From UBA1181 sp963626555 (GTDB lineage: Bacteria; Bacteroidota; Bacteroidia; Bacteroidales; Paludibacteraceae), in the NCBI GenBank assembly GCA_963626555.1, contig CAVFXQ010000029.1, positions 1 to 37,567 of the forward strand: a stretch of DNA of 37,567 bases, written 5' to 3'. Shown here piece by piece: positions 7,773 through 17,903 of this stretch. A model generated the notes under the pieces. That model did no database searches. It saw only the letters and a program-made list of their open reading frames with translations, and was not told the DNA's origin. Position 1 is the first letter of the stretch. Every line of letters starts with the position of its first letter. A program made the position numbers and the translations under genes.

Positions 7773-9224
7773 ATGAAGAAATTAGAAGATATATTGGCAG
7801 ACGTGTCTGTCCTCAAGATAGTTGGAAGTTCTGAAATGGAACTTTCGGATGTGCAGTTCGACTCTCGCAAGGTGTCGGACGGCACGCTTTTTGTGGCTAC
7901 CCGAGGCACGCAGGTGGATGGTCATACCTTCATACCTTCGGCAATAGAAAAAGGGGCGAAGGTGATTGTCTGCGAGACTCTTCCTGAAGATTTAAAGAAG
8001 GAAGTAACCTACGTCCAGGTGGCAGATGCCAGTATGGCTTTGGGTAGGATTGCCTCTGCGTGGTATGATTACCCTTCTTCGTCCTTACGTTTGGTAGGTG
8101 TTACGGGAACGAATGGAAAGACAACGATTGCGACATTGCTCTACAAACTCTTTACCCGTATGGGGTATAAGTGTGGTTTGCTCTCGACCGTCTGCAATTA
8201 TGTGATAGACAGAGCCGTTCCAACGGCACACACCACGGAAGATGCATTGACTATCAATCATCTGTTGAGTGAAATGGTTGGGGCAGGCTGTACATTCGCT
8301 TTCATGGAGGTTAGTTCGCATGCCTCTGATCAGAACCGTATTGAAGGTTTAGTCTTTGAGGGAGGCATTTTCACCAATCTCACACGAGACCACTTAGATT
8401 ATCATAAAACATTCGCTAACTATTTGGCGGCCAAGAAGAAGTTCTTTGATGGCTTGTCGGACGAGGCTTTCGCGCTTACCAATCTCGATGATAAGAATGG
8501 AATGGTGATGTTGCAGAATACAAAAGCGAGAAAGTTGGGTTATTCGCTCACCACGTTGACCGATTTTAAGACGACCTTGTTGGAAGATAGTTTTGATGGC
8601 TTGCAGTTGAATATGAACGGACATGAGGTGTTTCTACATTTTATTGGTCGTTTTAATGCATCTAATCTTACCGCAGTCTTCGGAGCGGCTGTTTCAATGG
8701 GCTTCAGTGAAGATGAGGTGTTGGTGAATCTGAGCGCACTTCGCCCTGTGTGTGGACGATTTGAGCCAATCACGTCGCCTTCGGGGGTGAAGTTTATAGT
8801 CGACTATGCCCATACACCAGATGCTTTGACCAATGTGATAGAGACAATCAATGAGGTGCGTTGTGGCAATGGAAGGCTGATTACTGTAGTGGGTTGTGGT
8901 GGAAACAGAGACAAAGGGAAACGTCCGATGATGGCGCATGAAGCCGTTGTGGGGAGCGACACTGTCATTATCACCTCTGACAATCCTCGTTTTGAAGAAC
9001 CACAAGACATCATCAACGATATGTTGTTTGGTTTAAAGTCTGGAGAGAACTCAAAAGTGATAACGATAGCCGACCGACACGAAGCCATCAAGACGGCTGC
9101 TATGATAGCTCATCCAGGAGATGTTGTTTTGATTGCAGGAAAAGGCCATGAAGACTATCAAGAGATAAAAGGAGTGAAGCATCATTTTGATGACCATGAG
9201 GTTGTGAAAGAGGTGATGAGATAG
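7773..9224 (+). CDS. murE: UDP-MurNAc-tripeptide ligase MurE (meso-diaminopimelate-adding)
   Basis: This 483-residue ATP-dependent Mur ligase adds the third amino acid to UDP-MurNAc-L-Ala-D-Glu in the cytoplasm. The ATP loop GTNGKTT is at 112-118, the Mur-type TTEDALTI region and the conserved YAHTPDAL stretch follow, and DNPRF starts at residue 403. DNPR is the determinant for meso-diaminopimelate rather than lysine, so the cell should have mDAP-type peptidoglycan. The length is normal. The gene starts 3 bases after ftsI, so the two are likely translationally linked. Confidence 0.95.
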   Translation: MKKLEDILADVSVLKIVGSSEMELSDVQFDSRKVSDGTLFVATRGTQVDGHTFIPSAIEKGAKVIVCETLPEDLKKEVTYVQVADASMALGRIASAWYDYPSSSLRLVGVTGTNGKTTIATLLYKLFTRMGYKCGLLSTVCNYVIDRAVPTAHTTEDALTINHLLSEMVGAGCTFAFMEVSSHASDQNRIEGLVFEGGIFTNLTRDHLDYHKTFANYLAAKKKFFDGLSDEAFALTNLDDKNGMVMLQNTKARKLGYSLTTLTDFKTTLLEDSFDGLQLNMNGHEVFLHFIGRFNASNLTAVFGAAVSMGFSEDEVLVNLSALRPVCGRFEPITSPSGVKFIVDYAHTPDALTNVIETINEVRCGNGRLITVVGCGGNRDKGKRPMMAHEAVVGSDTVIITSDNPRFEEPQDIINDMLFGLKSGENSKVITIADRHEAIKTAAMIAHPGDVVLIAGKGHEDYQEIKGVKHHFDDHEVVKEVMR

Positions 9225-9268
9225 AACATAAAATAGAAGATCAAGAAACAATTTAAAACGAAAGTAGC

Positions 9269-10480
9269 ATGTTTTATTATTTGTTCAATTATCTGTATCA
9301 GTTGGGACTGCCTGGAGCGGGGGTGTTCAAGTATGTGTCATTCCGAGGTGCTATGGCATTTATCTTTGCATTGTTGGTAGCCACGGTTATCGGGAAACGA
9401 ATTATTAGGGTCATGCAGAAGAAGCAGATCGGGGAGACTATCCGCGACTTGGATCTGGCAGGACAGATGGCAAAGAAGGGTACGCCGACGATGGGAGGTA
9501 TCATAATCATCATTGCTATTCTGGTGCCCGTTTTTCTATTTGCTAAATTGGACAATATCTATATTATCTTGATGCTCGTCACAACGCTTTGGTTAGGTGC
9601 GATGGGTTTTTGGGACGATTATATCAAAGTCTTCAAGAAAGACAAAGAGGGGATGAAAGGTAAGTACAAGATCATCGGTCAGGTAGGTATCGGTGCGATT
9701 GTAGCCTTGACGTTGTATATGAGCGACGACGTGGTGATTCGTGAAAATACGACAACGGTTCATCACAATACAGAGGTGGTAGAATATGCGCCGATGGAGA
9801 AATCTACGAAGACGACAATCCCATTTGTGAAAGATCACAACTTTGACTATTCCTACATCTTCGGTTGGGCAGGAGATCATGCGCAGATGTTAGGTTGGGT
9901 CTTCTTCATGATTATGGTCATTTTCGTTGTTACTGCAGTGTCAAATGGAGCCAATTTGACAGACGGCTTGGATGGCCTTTCAACGGGTGTCTCTGCCATC
10001 ATAGGTGTAACGTTGGGCATCCTGGCGTATCTTTCGGGGCATGTAGAGTTTGCCAGTTACCTCAATATAATGTATATACCCAATTCGGAGGAGTTGGTGA
10101 TTTTCATCTGTGCCTTTGTAGGTGCATTGATAGGGTTCTTATGGTACAATGCCTATCCAGCGCAGGTGTTTATGGGCGATACGGGAAGTTTGATGATTGG
10201 TGGCGTGATAGCTGTCAGTGCGATTATAATCCGCAAGGAGTTGCTACTCCCTATTTTGTGCGGTATATTTTTTGTTGAGAGTTTGTCTGTTATCATACAG
10301 ACTACGTATTTCAAATATACAAAGAAGAAGTTTGGAGCAGGCAAACGTGTTTTTTTGATGGCACCGTTGCACCATCACTATCAAAAGAAGAATATTCCAG
10401 AGTCGAAGATAGTAGCAAGATTTTGGATTATCGGTATGTTGTTGGCAATGCTGACAATCGTAACCCTCAAGATTAGATAA
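9269..10480 (+). CDS. mraY: Phospho-MurNAc-pentapeptide translocase MraY
   Basis: This 403-residue polytopic membrane enzyme transfers phospho-MurNAc-pentapeptide to undecaprenyl phosphate, giving lipid I. Visible motifs are GTPTMGGI at 71-78, the Mg-binding Asp pair in FWDDYIKV (116-117), NLTDGLDGLSTG, FMGDTGSLMIGG and the HHHYQKK loop near the C-terminus. It is about 40 residues longer than E. coli MraY. The extra length is a loop with many charged residues at about 150-190 (DDVVIRENTTTVHHNTEVVE), which I recall as common in Bacteroidota. murF, which often sits between murE and mraY, is absent here. Confidence 0.96.
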   Translation: MFYYLFNYLYQLGLPGAGVFKYVSFRGAMAFIFALLVATVIGKRIIRVMQKKQIGETIRDLDLAGQMAKKGTPTMGGIIIIIAILVPVFLFAKLDNIYIILMLVTTLWLGAMGFWDDYIKVFKKDKEGMKGKYKIIGQVGIGAIVALTLYMSDDVVIRENTTTVHHNTEVVEYAPMEKSTKTTIPFVKDHNFDYSYIFGWAGDHAQMLGWVFFMIMVIFVVTAVSNGANLTDGLDGLSTGVSAIIGVTLGILAYLSGHVEFASYLNIMYIPNSEELVIFICAFVGALIGFLWYNAYPAQVFMGDTGSLMIGGVIAVSAIIIRKELLLPILCGIFFVESLSVIIQTTYFKYTKKKFGAGKRVFLMAPLHHHYQKKNIPESKIVARFWIIGMLLAMLTIVTLKIR

Positions 10481-10506
10481 CGAAAGAACGATAAACGGAA
10501 AGTAAT

Positions 10507-11841
10507 ATGAAGAAATTAGTTGTATTAGGTGCTGGAGAGAGTGGCGTGGGTGCCGCTATTTTGGCTCAGAAGAAAGGCATGGAAGTGTTTGTCTCAGACA
10601 AATCGTCCATCAAAGACCAATACAAGAAGGAGTTAGACGAGTATGGCATAGCCTGGGAAGAAGGAAGCCATACGGAAGAGAAAATTCTCGCTGCCGATGA
10701 GGTGGTGAAGAGTCCTGGTGTGCCAGATGCTGCCCCTATGGTGGTTGCTTTGCGTGCCAAGTCTATTCCTGTGATTTCTGAGATTGAATTTGCCGGGCGC
10801 TATTCTAATGCTAAAATGATATGCATAACGGGTAGCAATGGTAAAACGACGACGACGATGTTGATCTATCACCTACTTAAAGAGGCAGGATTGAACGTCG
10901 GTTTGGCTGGAAATATAGGTTTCAGCTTGGCTCGTCAGGTAGCTTTGGACAATAAGGACTATTATGTGATAGAGTTGAGCAGTTTCCAATTGGACGGAAT
11001 GTATGAGTTCAAGGCAGATGTCGCTGTGTTGCTCAACATAACGCCAGACCATTTGGACAGATACGAATATAAGTTTCAGAATTATATTAACTCAAAGTTC
11101 CGTGTGGTTCAGAACATGACGGCATCCGACTACTTTATCTATTGGAATGACGATCCTGTCATTCAAAAAGAGTTGGAAACACGTCATATTGATGCGAAAC
11201 GTATGCCTTTCGCTTTAAACAAGGCAGGAGGAATTGCTGCCTACATAGAAAATGAGCTGATGAAGATTAATGCCAACGAACGTACATTTGAGTATCCTGT
11301 GTCGTCTCTTCCTATTAAGGGGACACACAACCTCTACAACTCGATGGCTGCCAGTATTACTGCGTGCTTGTACAATGTGTCGGACGAAAACTTGCGTGCT
11401 TCATTGAAGTCGTTCGAAGGGGCGGAGCATAGATTGGAAGATGTAGCCGTTGTGGGGGGAGTTCGTTATGTGAATGATTCTAAGGCAACTAATGTCAACT
11501 CTTGCTGGTATGCATTGCAATGTCAGACGACAGATGTAGTGCTGATTTTAGGTGGAAAGGATAAAGGAAACGACTATACTGAGATTGAGAGTTTGGTGAA
11601 GGAGAAGGTGAAAGCCATTGTCTGCTTAGGTGTTGATAACACAAAACTTCATAGTTTCTTCGATGGAAAAGTTCCTGTCGTTGTTGACGCTCGATCAATG
11701 GAAGAAGCGGTTAAGAAGTGCTATGATTTGGCGAAGAAAGGCGACACAGTGTTGCTTTCGCCATGCTGCGCAAGTTTCGACTTGTTCAAGAGTTATGAAG
11801 ACCGTGGACAACAGTTCAAACAATATGTAAAGCAATTGTAG
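10507..11841 (+). CDS. murD: UDP-MurNAc-L-alanine:D-glutamate ligase MurD
   Basis: This 444-residue cytoplasmic Mur ligase adds D-glutamate to UDP-MurNAc-L-Ala. The N-terminal Rossmann-type domain starts KLVVLGAGESGVGAA, the P-loop GSNGKTTTT is at 109-117, and the conserved NITPDHLDRY and HRLEDVAVVGGVRYVNDSKATN stretches follow. LSPCCASFDLFKSYEDRG is the typical C-terminal domain signature. It is 26 bases after mraY in the expected order. Confidence 0.96.
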   Translation: MKKLVVLGAGESGVGAAILAQKKGMEVFVSDKSSIKDQYKKELDEYGIAWEEGSHTEEKILAADEVVKSPGVPDAAPMVVALRAKSIPVISEIEFAGRYSNAKMICITGSNGKTTTTMLIYHLLKEAGLNVGLAGNIGFSLARQVALDNKDYYVIELSSFQLDGMYEFKADVAVLLNITPDHLDRYEYKFQNYINSKFRVVQNMTASDYFIYWNDDPVIQKELETRHIDAKRMPFALNKAGGIAAYIENELMKINANERTFEYPVSSLPIKGTHNLYNSMAASITACLYNVSDENLRASLKSFEGAEHRLEDVAVVGGVRYVNDSKATNVNSCWYALQCQTTDVVLILGGKDKGNDYTEIESLVKEKVKAIVCLGVDNTKLHSFFDGKVPVVVDARSMEEAVKKCYDLAKKGDTVLLSPCCASFDLFKSYEDRGQQFKQYVKQL

Positions 11842-11885
11842 AAAGACGCTTGCAGAAAGATAAACGAAATCAATTAGAGGAATAG

Positions 11886-13163
11886 ATGCGCAATTTTTTT
11901 GATACATACTTTAAAGGAGACAAAATCATCTGGATCATTTTCGTCTTGATGATTGTCTTGTCAACTTTGGTGATGTATAGTGCATCAAGTTCGTTGGCTC
12001 ACCGTTCCGCTTCCTCGTTCTATGACCCTGTTTGGCAACATTTCGGCTTCCTTTTGATGGGGTTTGCGGTTGCGTGGGTGATTCATAGAATACCGTTCAA
12101 GTGGGTTGATCGATGCACGTTGCTTATGTACTTGTTTGGGTTGCTGTTGTTGGCTTTGACCTTTGTTATCGGACAGTCGACCAATGGAGCGACACGTTGG
12201 ATTTCGTTTGGCGGACTCCGATTCCAACCTTCAGAGGTGGCGAAAGTAACCACAATCTTGATGTTGGCGAATGCGTTGAGCAAGAAGACAGGCGAGAAAG
12301 GAACAAACACACCCGATAGCGGTATTTGGTGTTATGTCTTGATTGTTGGTCTTCCTGTAATCTTGATTGTTCGCGAGAACCTCTCGATGTGCCTCCTCTT
12401 CCTTATGATTTGTTTCGTGATGCTGATTTTGGGAAGAGTCTCGGTGAAGTTGTTAGGGAAGATTTTTGGTGTTGCGGTGATTTTTGCGGGTTTGGCACTA
12501 GCGGGTATTATGATCTTAGGAAAAACAAACGAGGGTTCTGATCCTGCTTTGGCGAAGACGGAGTCTGTTGTTACGTCAAAACTTCATCGAATTACAACGT
12601 GGCGTAATCGTATTGTCCATTTCTTTGATGATAGTCGTCCGCATGACGAAAATTACAAAATAGAGGACGAGACTTGTCAGGAAGATTATGCTAAGATAGC
12701 GGTGGCAAATGGAAAATGGTTCGGCTTAGGTATAGGAAATAGTATTCAGCGAGACGTTCTCCCATTAGCGTATGCCGATTTTGTCTATTCCATTATTGTT
12801 GAGGAGTGGGGAGTGCTGTCTTTTTTGGTTCTCATTCTTTATTTGGTCTTCCTCTATCGAGTAGGTGTGATGGTAAGGGAACAGTGCAGATCGGTTTTTC
12901 AGTCGCTTACAGCGTTAGGGTTGGCGTTTTCGCTGTTGATACAGGTATTGGTCAACGTCTACATCGCGGTGGGGCTATTCCCAGTTTCCGGTCAGCCGTT
13001 GCCACTCTTCAGCAGAGGAGGAACATCCATTATAATAACGAGTGTCTATTTTGGCATCATCTTGATGATAAGTCGAGAGTCGTTGGAGAACGGGGAAAAG
13101 GAACGCCGAAGCGCTACAACTGTAGTTCGGAAAAAAGAAAAAGAAGAAATAACAAAAGAATAA
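11886..13163 (+). CDS. ftsW: Septal peptidoglycan glycosyltransferase FtsW (SEDS family)
   Basis: The 425-residue multi-pass membrane protein polymerises lipid II into glycan strands at the septum with FtsI. SEDS hallmarks are NGATRWISFGGLRFQPSEV, the catalytic-loop Asp in LPLAYADFVYSIIVEEWG, and PVSGQPLPLFSRGGTS near the last membrane segments. The long loop with DDSRPHDENYKIEDETCQ faces the periplasm. The C-terminal tail is short and strongly basic/acidic. Its TAA overlaps the ATG of murG by one base. Confidence 0.95.
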   Translation: MRNFFDTYFKGDKIIWIIFVLMIVLSTLVMYSASSSLAHRSASSFYDPVWQHFGFLLMGFAVAWVIHRIPFKWVDRCTLLMYLFGLLLLALTFVIGQSTNGATRWISFGGLRFQPSEVAKVTTILMLANALSKKTGEKGTNTPDSGIWCYVLIVGLPVILIVRENLSMCLLFLMICFVMLILGRVSVKLLGKIFGVAVIFAGLALAGIMILGKTNEGSDPALAKTESVVTSKLHRITTWRNRIVHFFDDSRPHDENYKIEDETCQEDYAKIAVANGKWFGLGIGNSIQRDVLPLAYADFVYSIIVEEWGVLSFLVLILYLVFLYRVGVMVREQCRSVFQSLTALGLAFSLLIQVLVNVYIAVGLFPVSGQPLPLFSRGGTSIIITSVYFGIILMISRESLENGEKERRSATTVVRKKEKEEITKE

Positions 13164-14272
13164 TGAGTATGGCAAACTTGAAATTTATAGTCAGTGGCGG
13201 TGGCACAGGAGGTCATATATTCCCGGCCATTTCAATTGCCAATGCTTTGAAAAAAAAATGTCCAGATGCTCAGTTCCTTTTTGTGGGAGCTGAGGGCAGA
13301 ATGGAGATGGAAAAAGTTCCTGCGGCAGGGTATGACATTAAGGGACTTCCCGTAGCAGGATTCAATCGTAAAAGTCTCTTTAAAAATATTGAGGTGTTGC
13401 GAAAGTTGTTCCGCAGCATTAAGATGGCGAAGAAAATTGTAAAAGACTTTGCTCCAGATGTGGTCATTGGTGTGGGGGGCTATGCAAGTGGACCGACACT
13501 CTATGCTGCGAATAAGTTGGGTATTCCGACTCTTTTGCAGGAACAGAACTCATACGCTGGGGTGACAAATAAGCTGTTGGCTAAGAAAGCCAAACGGATC
13601 TGTGTTGCCTATGAACACATGGAACGTTTCTTCCCTGCTGAGTCTATCTTGCTGACGGGCAACCCTGTTCGCCAGGATTTCTTAGAGGTGCCAGCTAAAT
13701 CTGATGATGCTTTCCGTTCTTTCAATTTTTCATCAGATAAGAAGACACTCTTGATTGTTGGCGGAAGTTTGGGCGCTAGGACTATTAACCAGAGTATTTT
13801 GGCAGGTTTAGAGAAACTCAACGATAGTGGTGTTCAAGTGATTTGGCAGACAGGAAAATACTATTTCGAAAACATTAAGAAACAAGTCGAGGGCAAAGAA
13901 CTTCCCAATATAGTCATCACTGATTTTGTCAAACGTATGGATTATGCTTATTCTGTGGCTGATCTTGTTATTTCGCGCGCCGGCGCGAGTTCGATTTCTG
14001 AACTCTGTTTGTTAGGAAAACCATCTATCTTGGTTCCCTCTCCTAATGTGGCAGAAGATCATCAGACAAAAAATGCGCAGGCTTTGGCAAATGTTGGAGC
14101 GGCAGTGATGATTTCAGATGCAAATGCAGTAGAACGATTAGTGGACGAGGCATTGTCTTTGATTCAAGATGAAGAAAAACTCCAATCTATCGGGAAAGAA
14201 GCAAAGAACTTGGCTCAGTTGGATTCTGCAGACCGCATAGCAGACGAGGTGTTGAAATTGGTAAAGAAATAG
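13163..14272 (+). CDS. murG: Lipid II synthase MurG (UDP-GlcNAc transferase)
   Basis: This 369-residue peripheral GT28 glycosyltransferase adds GlcNAc to lipid I. The N-terminal G-loop SGGGTGGHIFPA is at about 11-22 and the UDP-GlcNAc-binding SRAGASSISELCLLGKPSI with ilvPSPNVAEDHQTKNA lies in the C-terminal domain. ATG at 13163 overlaps the ftsW stop (TAATGA), implying coupled translation; a second ATG at 13169 would shorten it by two residues. The reading frame is open much further upstream (to 12806), but that stretch lies inside ftsW and is not coding. Confidence 0.95.
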   Translation: MSMANLKFIVSGGGTGGHIFPAISIANALKKKCPDAQFLFVGAEGRMEMEKVPAAGYDIKGLPVAGFNRKSLFKNIEVLRKLFRSIKMAKKIVKDFAPDVVIGVGGYASGPTLYAANKLGIPTLLQEQNSYAGVTNKLLAKKAKRICVAYEHMERFFPAESILLTGNPVRQDFLEVPAKSDDAFRSFNFSSDKKTLLIVGGSLGARTINQSILAGLEKLNDSGVQVIWQTGKYYFENIKKQVEGKELPNIVITDFVKRMDYAYSVADLVISRAGASSISELCLLGKPSILVPSPNVAEDHQTKNAQALANVGAAVMISDANAVERLVDEALSLIQDEEKLQSIGKEAKNLAQLDSADRIADEVLKLVKK

Positions 14273-14290
14273 TCTGAATTCATAAACGAG

Positions 14291-15670
14291 ATGAACGAAA
14301 AGAAAAACATATTCTTCTTAGGCATTGGTGGCATCGGAATGAGTGCCTTGGCACGCTATTTCAATGCTAAAGGGTATAAGGTGGCTGGCTATGATCGCAC
14401 TCCGTCGGAACTAACCAAAGCGTTGGAGGCAGAAGGTATTCCTGTGCATTATGTTGATGATGTGCAGCTGATCCCCGCGGATTTCAGAGATGTCTCGCAC
14501 ACTCAGGTGGTCTACACGCCTGCCGTACCTCAGACGATGAGTGAGATGGAATGGTTTCTGAAAAATGGGTTTGACGTGCGAAAACGTTCGGTGCAGTTAG
14601 GTGAGGTTACTCGATCTGGAATGGGTCTGTGTGTTGCTGGAACACACGGGAAAACCACTGTTTCAACTATGCTGGCGCATCTCTTGCATAACTCTTCCAT
14701 AGATTGTAGTGCTTTCTTAGGTGGAATATCAAAGAATTATGGAAAGAATTTGTTGATTTCTGATAAGAGTAACTTTGTTGTGGTTGAGGCAGACGAATAC
14801 GATCACTCGTTCTTGACTTTGTCTCCTTATATGGCAGTCATCACGGCTGTGGATGCCGACCATTTGGACATTTACGGAACAGTTGAGGCTTATCGTCAAG
14901 GATTTGAACAGTTCACCTCTTTGATTCGTCCCGATGGCGCTTTGTTGATAAAGAAGGGGCTCCCTATTCATCCACAGTTACAATTTGGGACTTGCCTCTA
15001 TACCTACTCAATCGAGAAAGGCAATTTCCACGCAGACAATATTCGTATAGAAAACGGTGAAATTGTATTCGATTTCGTAGCATTAGGAGAAAAGATTAAA
15101 AATATTCACTTAGGTGTTCCTGTCTATGTAAATATAGAGAATGCTGTGGCAGCAATGGCTATTGCGTGGCTTAATGGTGTGAAACGAGACGAACTTCGCA
15201 AGGGTATCGCTTCCTATCGTGGGGTGCAACGCCGATTTGATTTTCACATCAAAACAGATAAGATTGTCTTTTTGGACGATTATGCGCATCATCCGCAAGA
15301 GATCCGATCAAGCATAGATAGCATTCGTCAACTCTATCCTGACAGAAAACTCACGGTTGTCTTCCAACCCCATCTTTACACGCGTACACGTGACTTGGCA
15401 GACGAGTTCGCATCTGTGCTTTCAAGTGTAGATGAGTTGATCTTGTTAGATATTTATCCGGCTCGCGAGCAACCTATTCCTGGCGTTACATCACAGTGGC
15501 TGTTGGATAAGGTGCAGATGTCGAATAAGAAATTGATGAGTAAAGAAGAATTGGTGGCCTCAGCGTCAACAGCGGATTATGATATGCTGATGATGTTAGG
15601 CGCAGGTGATTTAGATTTATTAGTTCCACAAATTAAAAAAAGATTAGAAAGGAGGTTCGGATTAGATTAG
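14291..15670 (+). CDS. murC: UDP-MurNAc:L-alanine ligase MurC
   Basis: This 459-residue Mur ligase carries out the first amino-acid addition, joining L-alanine to UDP-MurNAc. It has the UDP-binding FLGIGGIGMSALA at 9-21, the ATP loop GTHGKTT at 117-123, VVEADEYDHSF and DDYAHHPQEI, all at normal spacing. It begins 18 bases after murG and is followed by a 75-base gap before ftsQ. Confidence 0.96.
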   Translation: MNEKKNIFFLGIGGIGMSALARYFNAKGYKVAGYDRTPSELTKALEAEGIPVHYVDDVQLIPADFRDVSHTQVVYTPAVPQTMSEMEWFLKNGFDVRKRSVQLGEVTRSGMGLCVAGTHGKTTVSTMLAHLLHNSSIDCSAFLGGISKNYGKNLLISDKSNFVVVEADEYDHSFLTLSPYMAVITAVDADHLDIYGTVEAYRQGFEQFTSLIRPDGALLIKKGLPIHPQLQFGTCLYTYSIEKGNFHADNIRIENGEIVFDFVALGEKIKNIHLGVPVYVNIENAVAAMAIAWLNGVKRDELRKGIASYRGVQRRFDFHIKTDKIVFLDDYAHHPQEIRSSIDSIRQLYPDRKLTVVFQPHLYTRTRDLADEFASVLSSVDELILLDIYPAREQPIPGVTSQWLLDKVQMSNKKLMSKEELVASASTADYDMLMMLGAGDLDLLVPQIKKRLERRFGLD

Positions 15671-15745
15671 CGAAAAAAAACTCTCTATCACTATCATCAT
15701 AAATGTCCCCGCATTGTTAATCAAAGAAAAACGAAGTAAAAAGAT

Positions 15746-16492
15746 ATGGCAAAGAAGATCGACTGGAAAAAAATAGCGACTTTGACGGTTATTGTTGCGA
15801 TAATCGTTTATGTCTCTACTTCTGTCGTTCTTTATGCCAATTCCTATAAATATAGGATATGTACAAAGTGTGAAGTGACTGTGGCAGACAGTTTAGAATT
15901 ACGTTTTGTTACAGATAGAGAGGTCCTTAAACTATTGAGAGGAAGTGATGTTAAAATTGAGGGAATAACGGCTCATTTCACGAACTTGGCTCAGATTGAA
16001 ACGATGTTAGAGTCTAAGTCGAGAATCAAAAAGGCAGAGTGCTATTTCACTCCTTCGGGCAAGGCTCGGGTGGTGATAATGCAGCGTGAGCCAATCCTTA
16101 GAGTCATGTCGGGTCAGTCTAATTACTATGTTGATCGCGAGGGTGCACTCACGCAGGTGGCGGAGAAGTTCGCAGCATACGTGCCAATCGCGACCGGACA
16201 TATCACCAAGACACTGGCAAAGGGCGACTTGTATAAGTTCGCTTTATACCTCTATGAAAATGAATTTTGGAATGCCTTCATCGAGCAGATTGATGTCGAC
16301 GCGCATGGCGTTGTTGTCCTCGTTCCTCGGGTGGGTAACCAAATTATTCGCTTAGGCACATTAACAGGGTACGAAAAGAAACTCAATAAACTCTTAACGC
16401 TATACACAAAGGGTTTTAATAAGATCGGTTGGAACAACTACAAGGTGATTAACCTTGAGTTTGACGGCCAAATTGTTTGTACGAAGAAATAG
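15746..16492 (+). CDS. ftsQ: Cell division protein FtsQ
   Basis: The 248-residue bitopic protein has a basic cytoplasmic tail (MAKKIDWKK), one membrane segment at about 11-31 and a periplasmic region with a POTRA-like first part (FVTDREVLKLLRGSDVKIEG, about 53-72) followed by the beta domain (REPILRVMSGQSNYYVDREGALT). FtsQ connects FtsL/FtsB to the septal synthase. Identification rests on this architecture and on its place directly before ftsA-ftsZ. Confidence 0.88.
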   Translation: MAKKIDWKKIATLTVIVAIIVYVSTSVVLYANSYKYRICTKCEVTVADSLELRFVTDREVLKLLRGSDVKIEGITAHFTNLAQIETMLESKSRIKKAECYFTPSGKARVVIMQREPILRVMSGQSNYYVDREGALTQVAEKFAAYVPIATGHITKTLAKGDLYKFALYLYENEFWNAFIEQIDVDAHGVVVLVPRVGNQIIRLGTLTGYEKKLNKLLTLYTKGFNKIGWNNYKVINLEFDGQIVCTKK

Positions 16493-16517
16493 CAAATAAA
16501 AAAACAGGAAAGAAACA

Positions 16518-17879
16518 ATGAATAATTTCAATTTTGATATAATATCAGTGGCTTTGGATTTGGGAAGTTCCGTTTTCAAAGCGGCTGCAGGGTATAAAAA
16601 TGAAAAAGGTTTAGTAGTCATTGCAACAGAAGAAGAACCTTCTGGAGGTGTTAAAGAGGGCATAATCGTTAATCTCAACGATGCTGCTTTACATATAGGA
16701 AGACTGCTGAAAAAATTGGAAAATAGAATTACGAATATTTTAAAAGACCAGGATTGTTTCCCCGAAAAACATACGATGTCTATTGAAAAGGTTTATGTTA
16801 ACATTTCAGCGGGACGCACGCAGTCGACAATGTCTACTATTGAAAGGTATTTAGGAGACTCGGAGATTCTTGAATCTACTATTGATGAGATGTGCGAGGA
16901 GAATAACCGGCGTTGTCAGGCACAAGATAAAGATTTTGTTTTCTATGCAGCTCTACCTTCTCGATATTTGGTTGATGGTCTTGTGGCTAAAAAGCCTGTG
17001 GGAATGATATGTGAACACATAAAAGTGGAGTTCCAGAATATATGGATAAAGAAAGGTTTGACGGAGAAAATAAGAGAATGCATAGATCGAGGTGCACATA
17101 TAAAGAATTGTGAGTTCGTTTTATCCGCGAAGTCAATTTCCGATATTGTCTTAAGTCAGGAGGAGAAGGAGAATGGCGTGCTTTTGGTCAACTTTGGCGC
17201 ACAAGTAACTTCTGTTTCCGTGTTTAAAGACAAAGAAATGAAGTATTTGGTAGAGTTGCCTAAAGGAAGTGAAAGAATAACGGACGACCTTTGTGAATTG
17301 CAAATTCCAAGAGATATTGCAAAGAAAATCAAGGAACAAAGCTGCGCTGTAGCTGCATGGGAAGAAAATGAAAATTTCCATGAGAATATAAATGGAACTT
17401 CTCGTGAGTTTGAAAGGTGGGTTATCGCCAATATCGTTGAGAAAAGGGTAGAGGCTCTTTTCAATTCTGTGGAGAAAGTAAAGAATCAGACCGTGTGGGG
17501 AAAAAATGTTGGATTAGTCGTTTTGACAGGGGGCGGATCGAATATTCGTTTTTGCGCACAAAAGGTGCAGGAGGTGATGGGCGTGAATGTTCGATTAGGC
17601 TCAATAGATCTTTTTAAGAAAAGACAAAAACAGGCACGATATATGTCGGCTGTTTTAGGCTTGCTGATGGACAATAATGGTCATTCCTTACGGTTTGACG
17701 AGATAGTAGAACAAAAGATTGTTGATGAACCCCAAACGACTGAAGAACCTAAGAAAAAGCGAAAAAAGAAGAGTAGTGGATTTAAAGAGATAGTCAGGAA
17801 AGGAAGAGATGCATTTCAGCATACTTTTATAGACTTGATTTTTTCAGAAGACACGAGTAAAGAATCAGATCAATTCTAA
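16518..17879 (+). CDS. ftsA: Cell division protein FtsA (actin-like FtsZ anchor)
   Basis: The 453-residue actin-fold ATPase tethers FtsZ filaments to the membrane. The phosphate-1 loop VALDLGSSVFK is at 11-21, the phosphate-2 region LLVNFGAQVTSVSVF near the middle, and the adenosine loop VVLTGGGSNI in the last third. The 1C/SHS2 domain lies between the two phosphate loops. The C-terminal part is a very basic linker (KKKRKKKSSGFKEIVRKG) followed by a helix (DAFQHTFIDLIF) that can serve as the amphipathic membrane-targeting sequence. It is 25 bases after ftsQ and 24 bases before ftsZ. Confidence 0.95.
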   Translation: MNNFNFDIISVALDLGSSVFKAAAGYKNEKGLVVIATEEEPSGGVKEGIIVNLNDAALHIGRLLKKLENRITNILKDQDCFPEKHTMSIEKVYVNISAGRTQSTMSTIERYLGDSEILESTIDEMCEENNRRCQAQDKDFVFYAALPSRYLVDGLVAKKPVGMICEHIKVEFQNIWIKKGLTEKIRECIDRGAHIKNCEFVLSAKSISDIVLSQEEKENGVLLVNFGAQVTSVSVFKDKEMKYLVELPKGSERITDDLCELQIPRDIAKKIKEQSCAVAAWEENENFHENINGTSREFERWVIANIVEKRVEALFNSVEKVKNQTVWGKNVGLVVLTGGGSNIRFCAQKVQEVMGVNVRLGSIDLFKKRQKQARYMSAVLGLLMDNNGHSLRFDEIVEQKIVDEPQTTEEPKKKRKKKSSGFKEIVRKGRDAFQHTFIDLIFSEDTSKESDQF

Positions 17880-17903
17880 TATTAACTAAACAATATCAAA
17901 ACA

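Noticed and set aside
12806..13162. Upstream extension of the murG reading frame by 119 codons
   Set aside because: It lies wholly inside ftsW, in another frame, and its translation has no similarity to MurG; the TAATGA junction gives a better start.
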